9,156 nucleotides of DNA from Chloroflexota bacterium. GTDB lineage: Bacteria; Chloroflexota; Dehalococcoidia; SZUA-161; JAUWZY01. This document shows, in pieces, positions 6,462 to 9,156 of this stretch. Position 1 is the stretch's first letter, and every line of letters starts with the position of its first letter. Below the pieces are notes generated by a model. The model was given only the letters and a program-made list of their open reading frames with translations, made no database searches and was not told the origin of the DNA. Both the position numbers and the translations under genes were made by a program. The stretch covers positions 1-9,156 of the forward strand of contig JAUWZY010000027.1 of assembly GCA_030615045.1 (NCBI GenBank). Reading direction: 5' to 3'.

Positions 6462-6490
6462 ATTTTACACCATGCGTCTTGCTCTGTAAT
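6462..6490 (-). promoter_or_regulatory. Promoter for the radical SAM / HhH-GPD operon
   Basis: On the minus strand, ATTACA (6490-6485, four of six matches to TTGACA) lies 17 bases from TAAAAT (6467-6462, a good -10). The start of transcription would fall near 6455, about 20 bases before the ATG at 6435. No other candidate in this gap looks better for the minus strand. Confidence 0.45.
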
Positions 6491-6504
6491 CCCGCAGATA
6501 TGCC

Positions 6505-6522
6505 CTGGGGCCATGCTCCCAG
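6505..6522. repeat. Imperfect inverted repeat between the divergent promoters
   Basis: CTGGGGC (6505-6511) faces GCTCCCAG (6515-6522) around a CAT centre, pairing fully except for one bulged T. It covers the -35 region of the plus-strand promoter and lies just upstream of the minus-strand one. That is a suitable place for an operator, but nothing else supports the idea. Confidence 0.25.
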
Positions 6523-6530
6523 AGGATGTA

Positions 6531-6539
6531 TGATATAAT
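6531..6539 (+). promoter_or_regulatory. Extended -10 promoter for the cvpA operon
   Basis: TGA followed by a perfect TATAAT (6534-6539) makes an extended -10 element. The -35 position (about 6511-6516) does not match TTGACA, as in the comEA promoter. Transcription would start near 6546, giving a leader of about 55 bases. GGGGTGAG (6591-6598) is the likely ribosome site before the ATG at 6601. Confidence 0.6.
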
Positions 6540-6600
6540 TAGCAGGGCAAATGGATCGGGTGCTAACAAGCCAATGACCAAACAAGCAATGGGGTGAGAT

Positions 6601-7170
6601 ATGAATTGGTTAGACGCAGTGTACATAGTCATCTTGCTTGTCACTGCGTTGCTCGGCGTCTGGAAGGGCTTGCTTAAGCTCGTCTTCGCCTTCGTCGCTG
6701 TGGTCTTGGGCATAATCTTCGGTGGATATGCCGGCGACGCCCTTGCTAGTGCTTTCGGAGGCGGATACGTAGCCATAATAGTGTGCTCCGCCATTCTGGG
6801 CATCATCATCGCCTTCTTGATCTATCTCGTATTGACCAGGTTCGTGCAGCGATCCATAACCTGGACGCCTGTGATCTGGCTGGACCGCCTTGGCGGCCTT
6901 GCCTTGGGCTTGGCTGTTGGTTTCACCATCTGTGGCGCCATCAGCGCGCTCCTGGGCATAGTCGTGACATGGTCAATCCCTCACATAACTCCGGAAGCAC
7001 TCCCGGAGTGGCTGAAGGGTACGGAGGGGGCTCTGCATTCAGCTCAGGCATATATTAGTAACACGCTGCATGATTCTGCTCTTGAGCCCGCGGTCAGAGG
7101 CTACTTTGACTGGATACTCGCCCTCCTGCCGTCAAAGTTAGACCCGGTGCGCCATTTCTTGGGCGGCTAA
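6601..7170 (+). CDS. cvpA: CvpA-family membrane protein
   Basis: This 189-residue protein has four predicted membrane segments, at about 5-21, 27-43, 57-80 and 97-123, followed by a polar tail of about 65 residues. The pattern matches the CvpA (colicin V production) family: NWLDAVYIVIL at the start, GVWKGLLKLV with the conserved Lys-Gly (19-28), and LDRLGGLALGLAVGF (94-108), which is the DR..G...G signature. In E. coli cvpA is needed for colicin V secretion and lies upstream of purF. In most bacteria its role is unknown and it is thought to be a membrane scaffold or envelope protein. It is the first gene after an extended -10 promoter and lies 7 bases upstream of the acyl-CoA synthetase gene, so the two are probably co-transcribed. 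A functional link between them is not evident. Confidence 0.88.
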   Translation: MNWLDAVYIVILLVTALLGVWKGLLKLVFAFVAVVLGIIFGGYAGDALASAFGGGYVAIIVCSAILGIIIAFLIYLVLTRFVQRSITWTPVIWLDRLGGLALGLAVGFTICGAISALLGIVVTWSIPHITPEALPEWLKGTEGALHSAQAYISNTLHDSALEPAVRGYFDWILALLPSKLDPVRHFLGG

Positions 7171-7177
7171 AGGGAGT

Positions 7178-8635
7178 TTGTTGGAGCTGGGGAAAGTCAA
7201 AGATTTCGAGCCCATCTTCTATCCTAACTCGGTGGCTGTGGTTGGGGCTTCCCAAAACAAGAAGAAGATGGGAAGCATCTATATACAGTGCTTGCTCGAT
7301 GCCGGCTTCAAGGGCCGGCTTTACGCTGTAGGCGCTAAAGAGGGGAAAAGCTGGGGCTTGCCCATCTATCGAAACCTGAGGGCGATTCCAGAGTCTATAG
7401 ATTATGTCATTGTCGCTATCCCCAAGAAGTTCATCCCCGACCTCCTCGATGATTGCGCTGCCATAGGAGCCAAGGTGGTTCAGATTTTCAGCGCCGGCTT
7501 CTCTGAATCCGGAAGCGAAGAGGGACGAAGGCTGGAGGCTGAACTGACGAGGAAGGCACTAAATCTGGGCCTTCGCATTATCGGGCCAAACTGCGTCGGT
7601 GTCTATTGCCCTGAGAGTGGCATGCACCTGCCGCGGCCAATGCCGAGACAGGAGGGAAGGGGATCGGTGGCTTTTATTTGCCAAAGTGGTGGTCATACTG
7701 CCAACTTTGCCGAGGTGGGGTTGGCTCGGGGCATAAAGTTCAGCAAGGTGGTTAGCTTTGGCAATGGCTGTGACCTCGATAGCATAGATTTCCTGGAATA
7801 TTTCGCCGTGGACCCTGAAACCAAGATCATCAGTGCCTATTTAGAGGGGATCAAAGACGGGCCTCGGTTTGTCGACGTTATCAAGGAGGTCTCGAAAACC
7901 AAGCCAGTGATAGTCTGGAAGGGAGGCAGGACCGAAGCCGGGGCAGAAGCGGCCCGTTCCCACACGGCAGCTATCGCCAGTTCCGACGCTATCTGGGCAG
8001 CGGCACTGAAACAGGCAGGGGCAATCAAAGTGGAGAGCCTGGAAGAGTTGGCCGACACCACTTTGGCCTTCCAATACCTCCCCAGAGTGGAGGGGAATCG
8101 AGCAGCTATCATCGCTGGGATCGGCGGTGCCGGCGGCGGTGCCTGTGTTGCTGCCAGCGATGCCTGCCTCAGCCAGGGGCTGGAGGTCCCGCCCCTCGCC
8201 GAGGAAACAATATCTCGCCTGAAGGCCATCCTCCCCCCCGATGGCAGCATCTTTCGCAACCCCGTCGATGTCGGTGCCATCGCCCTGTTCCGCGACGTGA
8301 AATACCTGTTCCAGCCGATGGAGTTAACCATCAAAGACCCGGGGATCGATGTGCTTATCATTGATACGCCGATAAGCCAGCTTATCGGCCCCCTCTCTGA
8401 ACAGGGCTATGATGCCGTGCTGGACACCTTCATCGCCTTGGGAAAAGCTCAATCTAAGCCTCTGATCGTGGTTTTGTCCCCGCTTTTGAGGGAGGCCGAG
8501 TGGGCAGCAATGAGGAAGAAGTTGGCTCAGGTCCAGATCCCGGTTTACTCCACCTTCGACCGGGCTGCCAAAGCAATTGCCAACGTAATCCAATACTGGA
8601 AATTCAGGGCTGAAACCGATGAAGAGGCAGCTTGA
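7178..8635 (+). CDS. Acyl/acetyl-CoA synthetase (NDP-forming) alpha subunit
   Basis: The enzyme class interconverts acyl-CoA, ADP and phosphate with the free acid, ATP and CoA, giving substrate-level ATP. This 485-residue chain has the three alpha-subunit domains. The first is a CoA-binding Rossmann domain, about 10-140 (FYPNSVAVVGAS, IFSAGFSE, IIGPNCVG). The second is a succinyl-CoA-ligase-like domain, about 160-300, with CQSGG (168-172), VSFGNGCDLDSIDFLEY (192-208), KGGRTEAG (248-255) and SHTAA, whose H262 should be the phosphorylated His. The third is a domain from about 305 to 475 with NPVD (361-364). No ATP-grasp (beta) domain is present, so a separate partner is needed. The start is one of two adjacent TTG codons: 7178 is listed, but AGGGAG (7171-7176) is better spaced for 7181. 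Substrate specificity cannot be read from the sequence. nfi starts within its last codons. Confidence 0.9.
   Translation: MLELGKVKDFEPIFYPNSVAVVGASQNKKKMGSIYIQCLLDAGFKGRLYAVGAKEGKSWGLPIYRNLRAIPESIDYVIVAIPKKFIPDLLDDCAAIGAKVVQIFSAGFSESGSEEGRRLEAELTRKALNLGLRIIGPNCVGVYCPESGMHLPRPMPRQEGRGSVAFICQSGGHTANFAEVGLARGIKFSKVVSFGNGCDLDSIDFLEYFAVDPETKIISAYLEGIKDGPRFVDVIKEVSKTKPVIVWKGGRTEAGAEAARSHTAAIASSDAIWAAALKQAGAIKVESLEELADTTLAFQYLPRVEGNRAAIIAGIGGAGGGACVAASDACLSQGLEVPPLAEETISRLKAILPPDGSIFRNPVDVGAIALFRDVKYLFQPMELTIKDPGIDVLIIDTPISQLIGPLSEQGYDAVLDTFIALGKAQSKPLIVVLSPLLREAEWAAMRKKLAQVQIPVYSTFDRAAKAIANVIQYWKFRAETDEEAA
8368..8389. repeat. 22-base near-perfect palindrome inside the acyl-CoA synthetase gene
   Basis: GCCGATAAGC (8368-8377) and its exact reverse complement GCTTATCGGC (8380-8389) are separated by only CA. 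The ten-base arms would form a tight hairpin in the mRNA or a protein-binding site in the DNA. It encodes part of TPISQLIGPL in the third domain. No second copy was seen in the window. Confidence 0.6.
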
Positions 8636-9156
8636 CCATGGCTGGGATGTGACCCAAGTCCAGGCCCGGGAAATTCAGCAGCGGCTGGCAACGCAGGTAT
8701 CAAAGGAATGCGAGCTTCATGACGTCTGCCTGGTAGCCGGCGTCGATATCTCATCACCCGATGCCCATGGCGTTGCCACCGGAGCCGTAGTCGTCCTTCA
8801 CTATCCTGAACTCGAACTGGCGGAGAGCAAGACAGCAAAGCAAAGGCTCAGCTTCCGCTATATCCCGGGGCTGCTCTCCTTTCGCGAGTCGCCACTGATT
8901 TTGGCCGCCTGCGAGAGGCTGTCCCTGGCCCCAGACCTGATCTTGGTCGATGGCCAAGGTCTGGCGCACCCGAGGCGACTGGGGCTGGCCTCCCACCTCG
9001 GGCTCCTCTGGGACAAGCCAACCATAGGTTGCGCCAAGTCTCGCCTCTGCGGCCGGCATGAGCCTGTAGGGCCAGAGCCAGGATGCTCCGCCCAGCTCAT
9101 TGACGGCAACGAGGTAATAGGGGCAGCACTCAGGACTAAAAAGTGGTCGGCGCCGC
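8619..9156 (+). CDS. nfi: Endonuclease V (deoxyinosine 3' endonuclease), 3' end cut by window
   Basis: Endonuclease V nicks DNA at the second phosphodiester bond 3' of deoxyinosine, starting repair of deaminated adenine; relatives also cut inosine RNA. The frame is open from the ATG at 8619 to the window edge (179 codons), so no stop is seen and roughly the last quarter is missing. Family motifs are clear: AGVDIS (40-45, catalytic D43), RYIPGLLSFRE (80-90, wedge Tyr Y81 and E90), LVDGQGLAHPRRLGLASHLG (109-128, D111 and H117) and PTIGCAKSRL (134-143, K140). DGNEVIGAALRT (162-173) also matches. These positions run one residue off the Thermotoga enzyme's D43/E89/D110/H116 after the first. The gene overlaps the synthetase gene by 17 bases and has only a weak AGGG upstream, suggesting translational coupling. 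Confidence 0.95.
   Translation, partial: MKRQLDHGWDVTQVQAREIQQRLATQVSKECELHDVCLVAGVDISSPDAHGVATGAVVVLHYPELELAESKTAKQRLSFRYIPGLLSFRESPLILAACERLSLAPDLILVDGQGLAHPRRLGLASHLGLLWDKPTIGCAKSRLCGRHEPVGPEPGCSAQLIDGNEVIGAALRTKKWSAP

Noticed and set aside
6465..6809. 114-codon minus-strand frame over the divergent promoter region and the start of cvpA
   Set aside because: It covers the predicted promoters and is antisense to conserved cvpA motifs; the translation shows no family signature.
6988..7009. ACTCCGG...CCGGAGT inverted repeat inside cvpA as a terminator
   Set aside because: Seven-base arms with an 8-base loop within coding sequence and no T-run after it; nothing suggests termination there.
7837..8361. 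174-codon open frame antisense to the acyl-CoA synthetase gene
   Set aside because: Low-complexity Ala/Ser/Pro-rich translation without motifs, opposite a clearly conserved enzyme; a shadow frame in GC-rich DNA.
8545..9109. Several minus-strand open frames at the right end
   Set aside because: All are antisense to endonuclease V and the end of the synthetase gene, whose catalytic motifs are unmistakable.
1..9156. CRISPR array, tRNA/rRNA genes, insertion sequences, attachment sites
   Set aside because: No spaced direct repeats, no tRNA-like cloverleaf or CCA end, no transposase motifs and no terminal inverted repeats were seen.

Overview
The window is ordinary-looking bacterial chromosome: moderately GC-rich, densely coding, with short gaps. 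It carries ten protein genes, no RNA gene and no mobile element. The gene set is yebC, ruvC, ruvA, a Gram-positive-style comEA/comEC pair, an ADP-forming acyl-CoA synthetase alpha subunit, and endonuclease V. It would fit an uncultured member of the Chloroflexota, perhaps Dehalococcoidia. That placement is an inference from gene content and remembered gene order, and I hold it at only about 50%. Two genes are cut by the window edges: yebC lacks its first few codons and nfi (endonuclease V) lacks its 3' end.

Layout. (1) 1-1855, plus strand: yebC-ruvC-ruvA, a translation factor followed by the Holliday-junction resolvase and the junction-binding subunit; ruvB is not present here. (2) 1891-4914, plus strand: a DNA-uptake cluster with its own extended -10 promoter. 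It holds comEA (DNA receptor), comEC (membrane channel) and a separate gene for the metallo-beta-lactamase-like domain that is fused to ComEC in many bacteria. The last two genes overlap by 28 bases. comEA has an apparent 2-base frameshift that removes its last conserved residues. (3) 4920-6435, minus strand: an SPL-like radical SAM protein followed by an endonuclease III-like (HhH-GPD) protein, convergent with the competence cluster and only 5 bases from it. (4) 6436-6600: the only sizeable noncoding stretch, a divergent promoter region. (5) 6601-9156, plus strand: cvpA, an NDP-forming acyl-CoA synthetase alpha subunit, and nfi, tightly packed as an operon.

The theme is DNA handling: recombination (RuvA, RuvC), DNA import (ComEA, ComEC, MBL protein) and repair (HhH-GPD protein, possible photoproduct-lyase relative, endonuclease V). 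CvpA and the acyl-CoA synthetase do not fit that theme. I see no wholly new system. The points most worth a second look are the comEA frameshift, the split comEC, and an HhH-GPD protein that lacks the usual catalytic Lys and Asp and sits in an operon with an SPL-like radical SAM enzyme.
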